Source: an uncultured Chlorobiaceae bacterium (GTDB taxonomy: Bacteria > Bacteroidota > Chlorobiia > Chlorobiales > Chlorobiaceae). From it: a stretch of DNA of 64,000 bases. Below, one piece after another: positions 1 to 8,908 of the stretch (position 1 is the first letter of the stretch; every line of letters starts with the position of its first letter). A program made the translations under genes and the position numbers. Location of the stretch: assembly GCA_903820085.1 (NCBI GenBank), contig CAIJGA010000008.1:186001-250000 (forward strand), read 5' to 3'. The notes beneath the pieces were generated by a model. The model was not told the DNA's origin. It did no database searches and worked only from the letters and a program-made list of their open reading frames with translations.

Positions 1-112
1 GGACTACAAGGCCTGAGTTTCAGCAGTTATTTTCCGCTCTCTCAAGGAGTTTTTTTTCTCCATTTCCCTCTGTTGACGGACTGTTTACCGGAGAGTAATC
101 CTTACTGCTCTG

Positions 113-145
113 ATATTGACAACGTTGTACAAACCCTGTCAATAT
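113..145. repeat. 9-bp inverted repeat, possible operator
   Basis: ATATTGACA at 113-121 is matched by its exact reverse complement TGTCAATAT at 137-145, with a 15-nt spacer. Each arm contains or complements a TTGACA-like hexamer. The layout would suit a dimeric regulator or a hairpin. No function can be assigned because the neighbouring gene to the left is outside the window. Confidence 0.4.
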
Positions 146-332
146 TGATGCGGTTGCCTCATAAGGCCTTATATTATAATATATTATCTGCATTAACGGA
201 CTTTATTTTAATCGTTGCAGAATGTTGACAACTTGTTGATGGAATGTGGAGACAGGATTGCGGCAAGCCCATTAAGCGGCTTTTATCTCTTGCTTTTGCC
301 GCGAGAAACTCAACGGTGAATTTTGTCACGGT

Positions 333-360
333 GCGCCCGGCATTCGGAGATGCAGGGCGC
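333..360 (-). terminator. Hairpin after lpxC-fabZ
   Basis: On the minus strand a 6-bp GC-only stem (GCGCCC with GGGCGC), one mismatch and a further 4-bp stem form a compact hairpin about 25 nt past the lpxC-fabZ stop. There is no clear U-run after it, so intrinsic termination is only possible. It may simply protect the 3' end. Confidence 0.35.
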
Positions 361-385
361 TTCATGCGTGAGGGTTACCCGGGGA

Positions 386-1789
386 TTACTTGTTCTTCGG
401 TGCCACGGTTGCCATGAGGGACGCTTCGCAGACAAGCTCGCCCCTTACAAAGGCTTTTGCATCAAACTGGCAGACGTTTCTGCGCTTGTTTGTCAAGGTT
501 GCTTCTATGACAAGCGTATCGCCCGGAAGCACCGGTTTGCGGAAGCGGGCCTTGTCGATACCCATGAAGTAGACGACGCTCTCCTTGATATTGTCGTTGC
601 CGTTGAGCATCATGATGCCGCCGGTCTGGGCCATGGCTTCAAGAATCAGGACGCCTGGCATGATGGGATTTCCGGGAAAATGACCCTGGAAGAAGGGCTC
701 ATTGATGGTGACGTTTTTGATCGATACTATTTTTTCGTCCAGTTTGAACTCGACGATCTTGTCGATCAACAGGAAGGGATAACGGTGGGGGAGAATTTTT
801 TGAATAGCGTTGATGTCAAAAATAACTCCTGCTTTTTTCTCGTGCTGGTATTGCCTCGCAAGCTTGTTGCGGTCGGCATATTTTTTTAGCTGCTTGACGA
901 ATTCCACATTCGATGCATGACCGGGACGGGCGGCTAGTATCTGGGCCTTGAGCGGCATACCGAGGAGTGCAATGTCGCCGAGAAGGTCGAGCAGCTTATG
1001 GCGTGCCGGTTCATTCTTGAAGCGCAGTTCCCGGTTGTTGAGGATACCGCTATCGCCAAGCACAAGATTTTCGCTCTCAAGACCGAGTTTTTTTGCAAGA
1101 TCGGCAAGCTCCTCTTTTCCCATGGCTTTATCGATAATGACAATGGCGTTGTTAACATCGCCACCCTTGATGATCCCCTGGTTGGCAAGGGCTTCGACTT
1201 CACTCAGAAAACAGAAGGTTCTGGAGGATGAAAAATCCTTGAAAAATTCCTTGTCAAGGTCAAAAAGACCTGAGTGCTGTGAGCCGAGTGCCGGATTTTT
1301 GTAATCCACCATAACGGTTATTCTGAAGCTGTCGAGCGGCAGCGCTACAATATCTACACCGTTTTCAGCATCATGGTATTCAATGGTCTCATCAATGACC
1401 AGATAATTTTTCGGTTCTTCCTGTTCCCTGAAACCGGTGTCGATCAATGCTTTGGCAAAAGGGTGCGAACTTCCGTCCATGACCGGTGGTTCCGGGCCGC
1501 TCATTTCAATGCGGCAGTTATCGATCTGGAGGCCGTAAAGAGCGCCAAGAACGTGTTCGGTAGTATGAACTTTTACTCCGTCGAGTGCAATGGTGGTACC
1601 ACGCAGGACATCAACGACATTCTCGATCAGGGCCGGTATTTCAGGACTGCTGTCTATATCGGTACGTACAAACCGATACCCGTAGTTTACCGGTGCAGGT
1701 TTAAACGTGATCATGCACTCTTTGCCGGTGTGCAGTCCGGTACCCGAGAGAGAAACTTCTTCTTGAAGCGTACGCTGATGAATGAGCAT
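386..1789 (-). CDS. lpxC-fabZ: Bifunctional UDP-3-O-acyl-GlcNAc deacetylase / 3-hydroxyacyl-ACP dehydratase
   Basis: This 467-residue cytoplasmic fusion joins the committed deacetylation step of lipid A synthesis to the fatty-acid dehydratase FabZ. The LpxC half covers residues 1 to about 310. It shows the zinc ligands His79, His264 and Asp268, the catalytic Glu78 (HTTEH) and His291. The FabZ half, about 320-467, has HRYPFLLID and the catalytic pair His370 (QGHFPGNP) and Glu384 (LILEAMAQ). Both halves look intact. This fusion is known from Bacteroidetes and Chlorobi and supports the organism call. The gene is last in its transcription unit and is followed by a hairpin at 333-360. Confidence 0.97.
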   Translation of the reverse strand: MLIHQRTLQEEVSLSGTGLHTGKECMITFKPAPVNYGYRFVRTDIDSSPEIPALIENVVDVLRGTTIALDGVKVHTTEHVLGALYGLQIDNCRIEMSGPEPPVMDGSSHPFAKALIDTGFREQEEPKNYLVIDETIEYHDAENGVDIVALPLDSFRITVMVDYKNPALGSQHSGLFDLDKEFFKDFSSSRTFCFLSEVEALANQGIIKGGDVNNAIVIIDKAMGKEELADLAKKLGLESENLVLGDSGILNNRELRFKNEPARHKLLDLLGDIALLGMPLKAQILAARPGHASNVEFVKQLKKYADRNKLARQYQHEKKAGVIFDINAIQKILPHRYPFLLIDKIVEFKLDEKIVSIKNVTINEPFFQGHFPGNPIMPGVLILEAMAQTGGIMMLNGNDNIKESVVYFMGIDKARFRKPVLPGDTLVIEATLTNKRRNVCQFDAKAFVRGELVCEASLMATVAPKNK

Positions 1790-1907
1790 AGTGTAATCGT
1801 TGCTCCTGCTTGGGCTTGAGCCGTGCAGGAAATGAAGACAAACTGTAATGAAAAAAACTGCTGAACTTAAAAGTACTAAAGAACTCTTTCCTGATCAAAT
1901 CAGGCGC

Positions 1908-2732
1908 TCATAGAGCCTTTTTTGTCACTGTTTCTTTATGAGTGAAGTGCTTTAGTGCTTTTTCAAGCAGCAGGGGGTGAGTTATATTGTTGCCGGCAAT
2001 AATGCTCTGCCGTTGAAAAACATCGGATTCGCCGCTGAAGTCGGTGACCGTTCCACCCGCTTCGCGGACAAGCAGGACGCCAGCCGAAAAATCCCAGGGA
2101 AAAAGCTTGTATTCCCAAAAGCCGTCAAACCGGCCGCAGGCGGTATAGGCAAGATCAAGGGCCGCCGAGCCTGCACGCCGGATACCGGCAGAATCGTGGA
2201 TGACCTCTTTGAGCATATTGATATAAGATTCCAGATAGTGGTACTCCTTGAACGGAAAGCCGGTACCCATGAGAAAACTTTCCTTGTCTGTTCGGCTTGA
2301 TACGGTAATCTGTTTTCCATTCAGATAAGCGCCTTGACCGCGTTCAGCGGTAAAAAGCTCCTTCAGAACGGGTTGATAGACAACACCTGCAAGCAGGTCA
2401 TCATGCTCTTTCAGTGCAATGCTTATGGAGAAAACAGGAAAGGAGTGGATGAAGTTAAGGGTTCCGTCAAGAGGATCGACAATCCAGGTTCTGCCAGAAG
2501 AGCCGTTTATGATTGTGCCCTCTTCGCAGAGCATGCTGTCTTCGGGAAAACTTTCCGTGATTATTGAGCTGATTGCCGCTTCACAGGCTTTGTCGACATC
2601 CGTGACAAAATCCTTGAAATCTTTTGGCTGGATTTCAAGATGGGTAAGTTCTCCGAATTTTTCAAGGGTGATGGCTCCTGCAGCATGAGTCGCTCTGATT
2701 GCAGCTTGCAGCTCGTGACTTTGTTCTCCCAT
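1908..2732 (-). CDS. suhB: Inositol monophosphatase family protein
   Basis: A 274-residue soluble Mg-dependent phosphatase of the inositol monophosphatase/SuhB family, which removes phosphate from inositol-1-phosphate or related sugar phosphates. Metal-binding motifs are present: a Glu in CEEG near residue 70, WIVDPLDGT at about 83-91, and WDFSAG towards the C-terminus. The length is normal for the family. It lies upstream of lpxC-fabZ on the same strand with a gap of about 120 bp. FBPase or NagD-like substrates cannot be excluded from sequence alone. The symbol is a family-level guess. Confidence 0.85.
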   Translation of the reverse strand: MGEQSHELQAAIRATHAAGAITLEKFGELTHLEIQPKDFKDFVTDVDKACEAAISSIITESFPEDSMLCEEGTIINGSSGRTWIVDPLDGTLNFIHSFPVFSISIALKEHDDLLAGVVYQPVLKELFTAERGQGAYLNGKQITVSSRTDKESFLMGTGFPFKEYHYLESYINMLKEVIHDSAGIRRAGSAALDLAYTACGRFDGFWEYKLFPWDFSAGVLLVREAGGTVTDFSGESDVFQRQSIIAGNNITHPLLLEKALKHFTHKETVTKKAL

Positions 2733-2837
2733 GTAACTGTAAAGATTGAAGTTTAAGTGGCGGCTAATATAGCATTTCTTGGAGAGAGTACCTATATGGC
2801 CGAAAGACGCCCCGGGCAGGCCAAATAATTTGGCTCT

Positions 2838-2863
2838 TTATCGTAAGGGGAATTATCGGTAAG
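2838..2863. promoter_or_regulatory. Direct repeat upstream of tspO
   Basis: TTATCGTAAG at 2838-2847 is followed by TTATCGGTAAG at 2853-2863, a near-perfect direct repeat in the gap between the divergent suhB and tspO genes. The repeat spacing is about 15 bp. It could be a tandem binding site controlling either gene. This is seen in sequence only, and no regulator can be named. Confidence 0.3.
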
Positions 2864-2919
2864 ATATATCTGTTCATCATGTTATCGTGATGTATTTGAT
2901 AACCGTAATTCAGATGATA

Positions 2920-3396
2920 ATGAAACTCAACATTCAAAAGCTTGCACTCTCGGTCGGCCTCTGTTTTGTGTTTGCCTATGCAGGCAGTACCTTTACGCCT
3001 TTGCCGGGTTCTGAGTGGTATTACCATGTGCTCCACAAACCTTCATGGAATCCGCCAGACTGGCTCTTTCCTCCGGCGTGGAGTCTGCTCTTTCTTCTTA
3101 TGGGAATTGCCCTCTATCTCGTCGTTCAGCAGAGGTCTGAAACAACAAAGGTCAAGGGCGCTCTTGTCGTCTTCGGCGTCCAGCTTTTGCTGAATCTTGC
3201 CTGGTCGGCCGTATTTTTCGGACTTCACTCCCCATTGTATGCGCTGGCGGTGATCGTTGCGCTCTGGACGGCGATTGTCCTGACTATCGTGAAGTTTAAA
3301 TCGGTTAATCCGCTCGCGGGGTATCTTCTGATTCCCTATCTTTTGTGGGTTACATTTGCGTCATATCTCAACTTTACGATCTGGCAGCTTAATTGA
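2920..3396 (+). CDS. tspO: TspO/MBR family membrane protein
   Basis: A 158-residue integral membrane protein of the tryptophan-rich sensory protein / peripheral benzodiazepine receptor family, with five predicted membrane segments. Family members bind porphyrins and influence tetrapyrrole and photosynthesis gene expression in Rhodobacter, which fits a phototroph. The sequence keeps the conserved Trp/Pro run SWNPPDWLFPPAW, followed by LLFLLMGIAL, and the Trp/Asn-rich segment LLNLAWS. The start is uncertain. The frame is open from a GTG at 2887 with ATGs at 2890, 2914 and 2920; I prefer 2920 because it gives a normal family length. It converges on the lipoprotein gene across a strong hairpin. 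Confidence 0.9.
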   Translation: MKLNIQKLALSVGLCFVFAYAGSTFTPLPGSEWYYHVLHKPSWNPPDWLFPPAWSLLFLLMGIALYLVVQQRSETTKVKGALVVFGVQLLLNLAWSAVFFGLHSPLYALAVIVALWTAIVLTIVKFKSVNPLAGYLLIPYLLWVTFASYLNFTIWQLN

Positions 3397-3436
3397 TTGA
3401 AAGCTATGCTTATGCTGAAGAGTCATTACTCTTCGT

Positions 3437-3481
3437 GCCATGAAAAAGGGATGTGCAGACAGCAGATCCCTTTTTCATGGC
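3437..3481. terminator. Bidirectional terminator between tspO and lipoprotein gene
   Basis: A perfect 15-bp inverted repeat (arms 3437-3451 and 3467-3481) with a 15-nt loop. The stem includes an A-run and a matching T-run, so either strand gives a stem flanked by U residues. It sits between two convergent genes and can serve both. Confidence 0.8.
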
Positions 3482-3504
3482 AATTATTCAAGTCAAGCCA
3501 AGTC

Positions 3505-4065
3505 CTATCTGATTTTTTCGAGCTTGTCGAGAGCTTTTTTGCCTGCCGCCTTGAGGATGGCGACGGTCTGCCCGTTCCTGATATTATTGCCTGCGGAGAT
3601 CATGATGTAGTAACCATCCTTGAAAAGATACAACCCCCCGGTAGCGATAAAGGCTTCACTGCCGAGTTCCATCACATTGGTTTTTGAGCCGCCGAACATC
3701 TTCTTGAGTTCATGGTATATCGTCTCGGTGCCTACCCCTTTGGAAGGCATGAACGAGTCCTGGGTAAGCGATACCTGAAGATAGCGGTTCGATGACGGGT
3801 TGAGGGCATTGTACATGCAGAGTTTCATGCCGACAACCTCGGTTTCACTTTTTTCCCCGTCCTGTACGGCTTCACCGAGGATTTCCGCAGCTTCATCCTT
3901 GCTGATGAGCGTCTCCGGCTCCAGGATTTTTCCTGTTTTTATCTTTTCTGTGGCGGAAGTGCCGTTTATTTCCTGTTTGTTGTCGCTCTTGCAGGCACCG
4001 AGGGTAAGAGCCATGCCGAGCAGCAGAACGGCAATATTCCTGATTTTCATGAGAGTTTTTTTCAT
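3505..4065 (-). CDS. Predicted lipoprotein, function unknown
   Basis: A 186-residue predicted lipoprotein. The N-terminus has a basic start, a hydrophobic stretch and a lipobox ending at Cys25 (TLGAC). The mature part is soluble and carries an acidic patch (LISKDEAAEILGE), one Cys in MKLCMYNA and a glycine-rich segment near ATGGLYLFKDGYY. The layout recalls small periplasmic domains that sense or bind ligands, such as DUF3558-like proteins, but I cannot place it in a family. It is monocistronic, between the acs terminator and the bidirectional hairpin at 3437-3481. No clear ribosome binding site precedes the chosen ATG. Confidence 0.7.
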   Translation of the reverse strand: MKKTLMKIRNIAVLLLGMALTLGACKSDNKQEINGTSATEKIKTGKILEPETLISKDEAAEILGEAVQDGEKSETEVVGMKLCMYNALNPSSNRYLQVSLTQDSFMPSKGVGTETIYHELKKMFGGSKTNVMELGSEAFIATGGLYLFKDGYYIMISAGNNIRNGQTVAILKAAGKKALDKLEKIR

Positions 4066-4100
4066 TGAGAAGTATTTGGGGCTTAATGTACTGAGTCGTG

Positions 4101-4154
4101 CCGGCCTGCTTAAGGCCGGAAAATCATAAAGCGCAGTTGAAGCTGCGCTTTATG
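4101..4154 (-). terminator. acs terminator (tandem hairpins)
   Basis: Two hairpins follow the acs stop codon. The first has a perfect 12-bp stem (4125-4136 with 4143-4154) and a 6-nt loop. On the minus strand it is followed by a short TTTT. The second is a 7-bp GC-rich stem at 4101-4119 with a 5-nt loop. Together they probably end acs transcription and insulate the downstream lipoprotein gene. Confidence 0.7.
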
Positions 4155-4194
4155 ACGGTTGTAAGGCGATAAGAGTGCGTCAAAGCGCAGAGGC

Positions 4195-6198
4195 TTAGTC
4201 GTTTTCCTGATCGCGAAGGTTTTCGAGAACGCCGAAATCTTCAAGCGTGGTGACATCCCCCTTGATTTCATTGCTTGTGGCAAGTTCACGAAGGAGACGG
4301 CGCATGATTTTGCCGCTTCGGGTTTTTGGAAGACCTTTGGCCCATCTGATTTCGTCAGGCTTGGCAATAGGCCCGATCTCCTTGGCAACGTGGTTGCGCA
4401 AAGCTTCACGGAGCGTCATGTCGCCGACATATTCATCTTTCAGGGTAACGAAGGCTACCAGAGCATTGCCTTTAAGCTCATCAGGACGGCTGACAACGGC
4501 GGCCTCTGCAACGGCTTCGTGCGATACCAGCGCGCTTTCGACCTCACTGGTGCCGAGGCGGTGACCTGAAACGTTGACCACATCATCGACACGTCCCATG
4601 ATCCAGATATAGCCGTCCTCATCCTTGCGGGCGCCGTCACCGGTAAAGTACATGTCGTTGAAATCTGACCAGTAGGTTTTTTCATAACGGTCGTTGTCGC
4701 CGTAGATGGTACGGAGCATTGACGGCCATGGCTTTTTGATAACAAGGTATCCGCCTTCGTTGGCTACGCATGGGGTGCCGTCCTTGTGGACAACGTCGAC
4801 CGCGATGCCGGGGAGCGGACGGGTTGCCGTGCCGGGTTTGGTCGGGGTTGCACCGGGAAGAGGAGAGACCATGATGCCACCGGTCTCTGTCTGCCACCAT
4901 GTATCGACAATCGGGCATCTTCCCTGTCCGACAACCTTGTGATACCACATCCATGCTTCAGGATTGATTGGTTCACCAACTGTTCCGAGCAGGCGAAGCG
5001 AGCTGAGGTTGTGTTTGGTGACCCACTCGTTTCCGGCGCGGATAAAGGCGCGGATAGCAGTCGGTGCGGTATAGAGTATCGTGACTTTGTGGCGGTTGAT
5101 GATATCCCAGAACCTGTCCCACTGAGGGTAGTTTGGAGCACCTTCATACATCAGCATGGTTGCGCCGCAAAGCAAAGGGCCGTAAGCCATGTAGGTGTGA
5201 CCGGTAATCCATCCGACATCGGCCGTACAGAAGTAGATATCCTCGTCCTTGATATCGAAAACGTATTTGAATGAACTTGCAGCATGGATCATGTAGCCGG
5301 CAGTGGTGTGCAGGATACCTTTTGGCTTTCCGGTTGAACCGCTGGTGTAGAGTACGAAGAGCGGATGTTCTGCATCGAGTTCTGCCGGTTCGCATTCATC
5401 AGCAGCAAGGCCCATCAGATCGTGCCACCAATGGTCCATCCCGTTATGCATGTGTACCTCTTCGTTGGTGACCTTCAGGACGATGACACTGCGAATCGAA
5501 GGTGTATTGACGATCGCTTCATCAACAATATTTTTCAGGTTTATGGAGCCTCCACGGCGTCTTGTGCCATCCGCGCAGATGACCATTCTGGCACGTGAAT
5601 CATTGACCCGCTCGGTAATGGCGTGGGCGGAGAAGCCTGCAAAAATAACGTTATGCACTGCACCAACGCGAGCACAGGCAAGAACAGCAATAATGAGCTC
5701 AGGAACCATTCCCATATAGATGGCAACCCTGTCGCCAGGTTTGATGCCGGCGATTTTCAGCACGTTCGCAAACTTGCTGACCTGGCGATGCAGTTCGCCA
5801 TAGGTCAGAACCCGCTCGTCTCCCTCTTCGCCTTCCCAGATAATGGCGGCCTTGTTCTTTCTCCAACTGTTGACATGGACATCGAGGGCATTGTAGCAGA
5901 TATTGGTTTTCCCACCTTTAAACCATTTTGCGTAGGGACTATTCCATTCCAGAACGCTATCCCATTTTTTAAACCAGTGGAACTTTTCAGCAATTCCTCC
6001 CCAGTAAGCATCCGGATCTGCCTCAGCGGCAGCATAGAGTTTCTCGTACTCTGCCATGGAGGAAACATGGGCATTGAGTGCAAAATCGGCCGGAGGCGGA
6101 AATTTCCGCTTTTCAGTCATGACAGAGCTGATTGATACTTCTGCAGTAGAGGGGGTCACGGTGTGCTGTACGTTTGATGTTGCGTCGTCTGTAGCCAT
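4195..6198 (-). CDS. acs: Acetyl-CoA synthetase (AMP-forming)
   Basis: A 667-residue cytosolic adenylate-forming enzyme that makes acetyl-CoA from acetate, ATP and CoA. It shows the signature YTSGSTGKPKG, the substrate-site motif TWWQTETGG, the hinge region GRVDDVVNVSGHRLG, and the C-terminal Lys in KTRSGKIMRR, which is the usual acetylation target. I chose the ATG at 6198 (MATDDATS), which gives the normal family length. An ATG at 6243 in the same frame would add 15 residues. In green sulfur bacteria this enzyme lets acetate enter biosynthesis together with pyruvate:ferredoxin oxidoreductase, found here at 34.5-38 kb. The gene is monocistronic. Confidence 0.96.
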   Translation of the reverse strand: MATDDATSNVQHTVTPSTAEVSISSVMTEKRKFPPPADFALNAHVSSMAEYEKLYAAAEADPDAYWGGIAEKFHWFKKWDSVLEWNSPYAKWFKGGKTNICYNALDVHVNSWRKNKAAIIWEGEEGDERVLTYGELHRQVSKFANVLKIAGIKPGDRVAIYMGMVPELIIAVLACARVGAVHNVIFAGFSAHAITERVNDSRARMVICADGTRRRGGSINLKNIVDEAIVNTPSIRSVIVLKVTNEEVHMHNGMDHWWHDLMGLAADECEPAELDAEHPLFVLYTSGSTGKPKGILHTTAGYMIHAASSFKYVFDIKDEDIYFCTADVGWITGHTYMAYGPLLCGATMLMYEGAPNYPQWDRFWDIINRHKVTILYTAPTAIRAFIRAGNEWVTKHNLSSLRLLGTVGEPINPEAWMWYHKVVGQGRCPIVDTWWQTETGGIMVSPLPGATPTKPGTATRPLPGIAVDVVHKDGTPCVANEGGYLVIKKPWPSMLRTIYGDNDRYEKTYWSDFNDMYFTGDGARKDEDGYIWIMGRVDDVVNVSGHRLGTSEVESALVSHEAVAEAAVVSRPDELKGNALVAFVTLKDEYVGDMTLREALRNHVAKEIGPIAKPDEIRWAKGLPKTRSGKIMRRLLRELATSNEIKGDVTTLEDFGVLENLRDQEND

Positions 6199-6399
6199 TG
6201 ATGCCCATGTTTTATGAGTTAAAAAAAAGAGTAGTTTTCCCATTCCAAAAGGTTTGGGAACGTAAAAAATAACGGGTTGAAACGGAGATAAAAAGCTGGA
6301 TAGCCTATCTTATGTATAGCATCTTAATTTTACATAAAATAAAATTGCCAGACAATAACGCATTTCTACAATACGCGCTATTATCCGGCTATATTACGG

Positions 6400-8817
6400 C
6401 TATTTCACGACAAAGTTGACCAGTTTTTCAGGAATAACAATTTCACGGAGGATTGTCTGGCCTTCAATAAATTTCAGGACGGATTCCACCCTCTTTGCTT
6501 CTTGGAGTAGAAGCTCTTTCGGGCTTTTGGCAGGGGCAAGAAAGGTGCCTCTCAGTTTTCCGTTTATCTGTACGGCAATGGTCAAAATGCTCTCCTCAAC
6601 AAGGCTCGGATCAAATGAGGGAAATGATGCCAGACTGATTGACCCGGTGTGGCCTATGCTTTCCCACAACTCCTCTGTAAGATGCGGAGCGTATGGTGCC
6701 AGCAGAATGAGCAGCGTTTCAATGGCTTCTCGGTTTTTGCTGCCAGCCTTCTGCAATTCGTTGACAAAGACCATCATTTCCGAGATCGCGGTATTGAATT
6801 TAAGGTTTTCCGTATCTTCGCCGACCTTTTTAATGGTTTTATGCATGCGTCTTTGCAACTCTTCAGGCATAGCATCCCCAGAAAGCTGTGTCGCCTGTTC
6901 CTCATGTTCCGGATAAACCAGCCGCCACACTTTTGACAGAAACCGGCTTATACCTTCAATGCCGTTGGTGTTCCAGGGCTTTACCTGCTCAAGGGGGCCC
7001 AAAAACATCTCATAGAGGCGCACGGCATCAGCCCCGTACTTTCCAAGGACATGGTCAGCCGGAATGACGTTGCCGCGTGATTTCGACATTTTTTCATTGT
7101 CTTCACCAAGAATCATCCCTTGGTTGAAGAGCTTTTTGAACGGCTCTTTTGAACTGACGACGCCGAGATCGAAAAGCACCTTGTGCCAGAATCGGGCATA
7201 AAGCAGATGAAGGACGGCATGTTCAGCGCCGCCGATATACAGGTCGACGTTCATCCAGTACCGCTCTTTTTCTGGATCAATCAGTCGCTCACGGTTATCA
7301 GGATCAATGAAACGGAGGAAGTACCAGCAACTTCCAGCCCACTGGGGCATGGTGTTGGTTTCCCTTCGGAACGATCCGTGCTCATCGCTCCCATAAAGCC
7401 AGTGCGAAATGTTGGCCAGCGGTGATTCGCCGGTTGACGTCGGGTGGTAAGCCTCGACCTCAGGGAGGACAAGGGGAAGTGTTGTTTCCGTACGAAGGGT
7501 GCCATCGTCGTAATGCTTGATCGGAATTGGCTCTCCCCAGTAGCGCTGGCGGCTGAATATCCAGTCGCGAAGCTTGTAGTTAACCTTTCTTTGGCCAACT
7601 TTTTTTGTTTCAAGCCATGATGCCATGCGCTCAAAAGCCTCGCTGAACGGAAGCCCGTTGAGGGTTATTTCATTGTTTGAAGAGTTGACAGAGACGCTAT
7701 CTTTCTCTTCAAAAACTTTCTCCTGAACATCATGCGGGCTTTTGATGACCTCGATGATGGGGAGGTTGTACTGCCGTGCAAACTCCCAGTCACGGCTGTC
7801 ATGTGCCGGTACTGACATGATGGCTCCGGTTCCGTAGCTGATCAAAACAAAGTCGGAGATCCAGACAGGAAGAGGCTCACCCGTTGCAGGGTTTATGGCA
7901 TATGAACCGGTAAAAACGCCGCTTTTTTCTTTTTGAAGGCCTGTCCGCTCAAGCTCGGTTTTCAGTTTGGCCTGACTGATATAGTTTTTTACCTCAACCA
8001 GTTGTTGCGCGGTAGCAAGCTTTTCGGCAAGCGGATGTTCCGGTGAAATGACCAGATAGGTAGCTCCGAAAAGCGTGTCGGGTCTGGTGGTGTAAACCCT
8101 CAGGCTGCGGTTGTGGCAACGGAGTTCAAAATCAATCTCGACCCCTTCTGAACGGCCAATCCAGTTGCGCTGCATCTGTTTGACGTTTTCCGGCCAGTTG
8201 AGTTCATCAAGGTCAGCAAGCAGACGATCGGCATATGCCGTGATTTTCAGCACCCACTGCCGCAGTGGGCGACGCACCACCGTATAGCCGTCGGCAATTT
8301 TTTCCTCGACCTCTTCATTTGCCAGAACGGTCATGAGCTCTTCGCACCAGTTGACATCCACTTCCGACATGTAGGCCAGTCCCATCTCATAAAGCTTGAG
8401 AAAAATCCACTGGGTCCATTTAAAATAACCCGGATCGGTCGTATTGATCTCTCTCGACCAGTCGTAGGAGAAGCCCATGGCCTGAAGAGTTGCCTTGAAG
8501 CTTCGGATATTCTCTTCTGTCGTTATTTTCGGGTGAGTTCCTGTCTTGATGGCAAACTGTTCTGCCGGAAGACCGAAAGCATCCCATCCCATCGGGTGGA
8601 GCACATTATAGCCGCAGCTCCGTTTGTAGCGTGCCGTTATATCTGAAGCGGTGTATCCTTCAAGATGTCCGACATGAAGTCCAGTCCCGCTGGGATAGGG
8701 AAACATGTCGAGTACATAGTATTTGGGCTTGCCAGCATCTTCCGCTGTTTTAAAGGTGTTCTGCTTCTGCCACCGGGCTTGCCACTTTGCTTCTGTTTTT
8801 GAAAATTCGTACCTCAT
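6400..8817 (-). CDS. leuS: Leucyl-tRNA synthetase
   Basis: An 805-residue class I aminoacyl-tRNA synthetase that charges tRNA-Leu. The HIGH motif appears as HVGH within YPSGTGLHVGH near residue 50. The KMSKS loop is intact (EKMSKSRGN). The CP1 editing domain lies between them, with the threonine-rich TTRPDTLFGATY segment. The C-terminus ends in the usual small domain (VVKPEKL-like). Length and order are normal for the bacterial enzyme. It sits between pnp and acs on the same strand but is separated from pnp by a terminator, so it probably has its own promoter. Confidence 0.97.
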   Translation of the reverse strand: MRYEFSKTEAKWQARWQKQNTFKTAEDAGKPKYYVLDMFPYPSGTGLHVGHLEGYTASDITARYKRSCGYNVLHPMGWDAFGLPAEQFAIKTGTHPKITTEENIRSFKATLQAMGFSYDWSREINTTDPGYFKWTQWIFLKLYEMGLAYMSEVDVNWCEELMTVLANEEVEEKIADGYTVVRRPLRQWVLKITAYADRLLADLDELNWPENVKQMQRNWIGRSEGVEIDFELRCHNRSLRVYTTRPDTLFGATYLVISPEHPLAEKLATAQQLVEVKNYISQAKLKTELERTGLQKEKSGVFTGSYAINPATGEPLPVWISDFVLISYGTGAIMSVPAHDSRDWEFARQYNLPIIEVIKSPHDVQEKVFEEKDSVSVNSSNNEITLNGLPFSEAFERMASWLETKKVGQRKVNYKLRDWIFSRQRYWGEPIPIKHYDDGTLRTETTLPLVLPEVEAYHPTSTGESPLANISHWLYGSDEHGSFRRETNTMPQWAGSCWYFLRFIDPDNRERLIDPEKERYWMNVDLYIGGAEHAVLHLLYARFWHKVLFDLGVVSSKEPFKKLFNQGMILGEDNEKMSKSRGNVIPADHVLGKYGADAVRLYEMFLGPLEQVKPWNTNGIEGISRFLSKVWRLVYPEHEEQATQLSGDAMPEELQRRMHKTIKKVGEDTENLKFNTAISEMMVFVNELQKAGSKNREAIETLLILLAPYAPHLTEELWESIGHTGSISLASFPSFDPSLVEESILTIAVQINGKLRGTFLAPAKSPKELLLQEAKRVESVLKFIEGQTILREIVIPEKLVNFVVK

Positions 8818-8856
8818 GGGTATTGATGAATGACGGTTGGATCCTCAAAATTAAAT

Positions 8857-8894
8857 AAAAAAAAGCAGCACAGGGTTACCTGCGCTGCTTTTTT
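8857..8894 (-). terminator. pnp terminator
   Basis: An A-rich/T-rich inverted repeat with a GCAGC-CAGG core and one mismatch, loop GTTA, ending in a run of T on the minus strand. It lies about 15 nt past the pnp stop and before leuS. The A and T arms make it usable from both sides. Confidence 0.75.
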
Positions 8895-8908
8895 ACTCTT
8901 GTTAGCTT

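Larger units (their letters stand above)
1..385. other. Left-edge intergenic region with inverted repeats
   Basis: No convincing gene is visible here. The short open frames lack ribosome binding sites and recognisable products. The stretch holds a 9-bp inverted repeat (113-145), a hairpin just past the lpxC-fabZ stop (333-360), and an AT-rich patch with TATAAT-like hexamers around 171-185. A promoter firing left, out of the window, is possible, but no good -35 and -10 pair can be fixed. Confidence 0.5.

Noticed and set aside
174-365. 63-codon minus-strand frame at the left edge
   Set aside because: No ribosome binding site, no recognisable motif, and it overlaps the probable lpxC-fabZ terminator hairpin.
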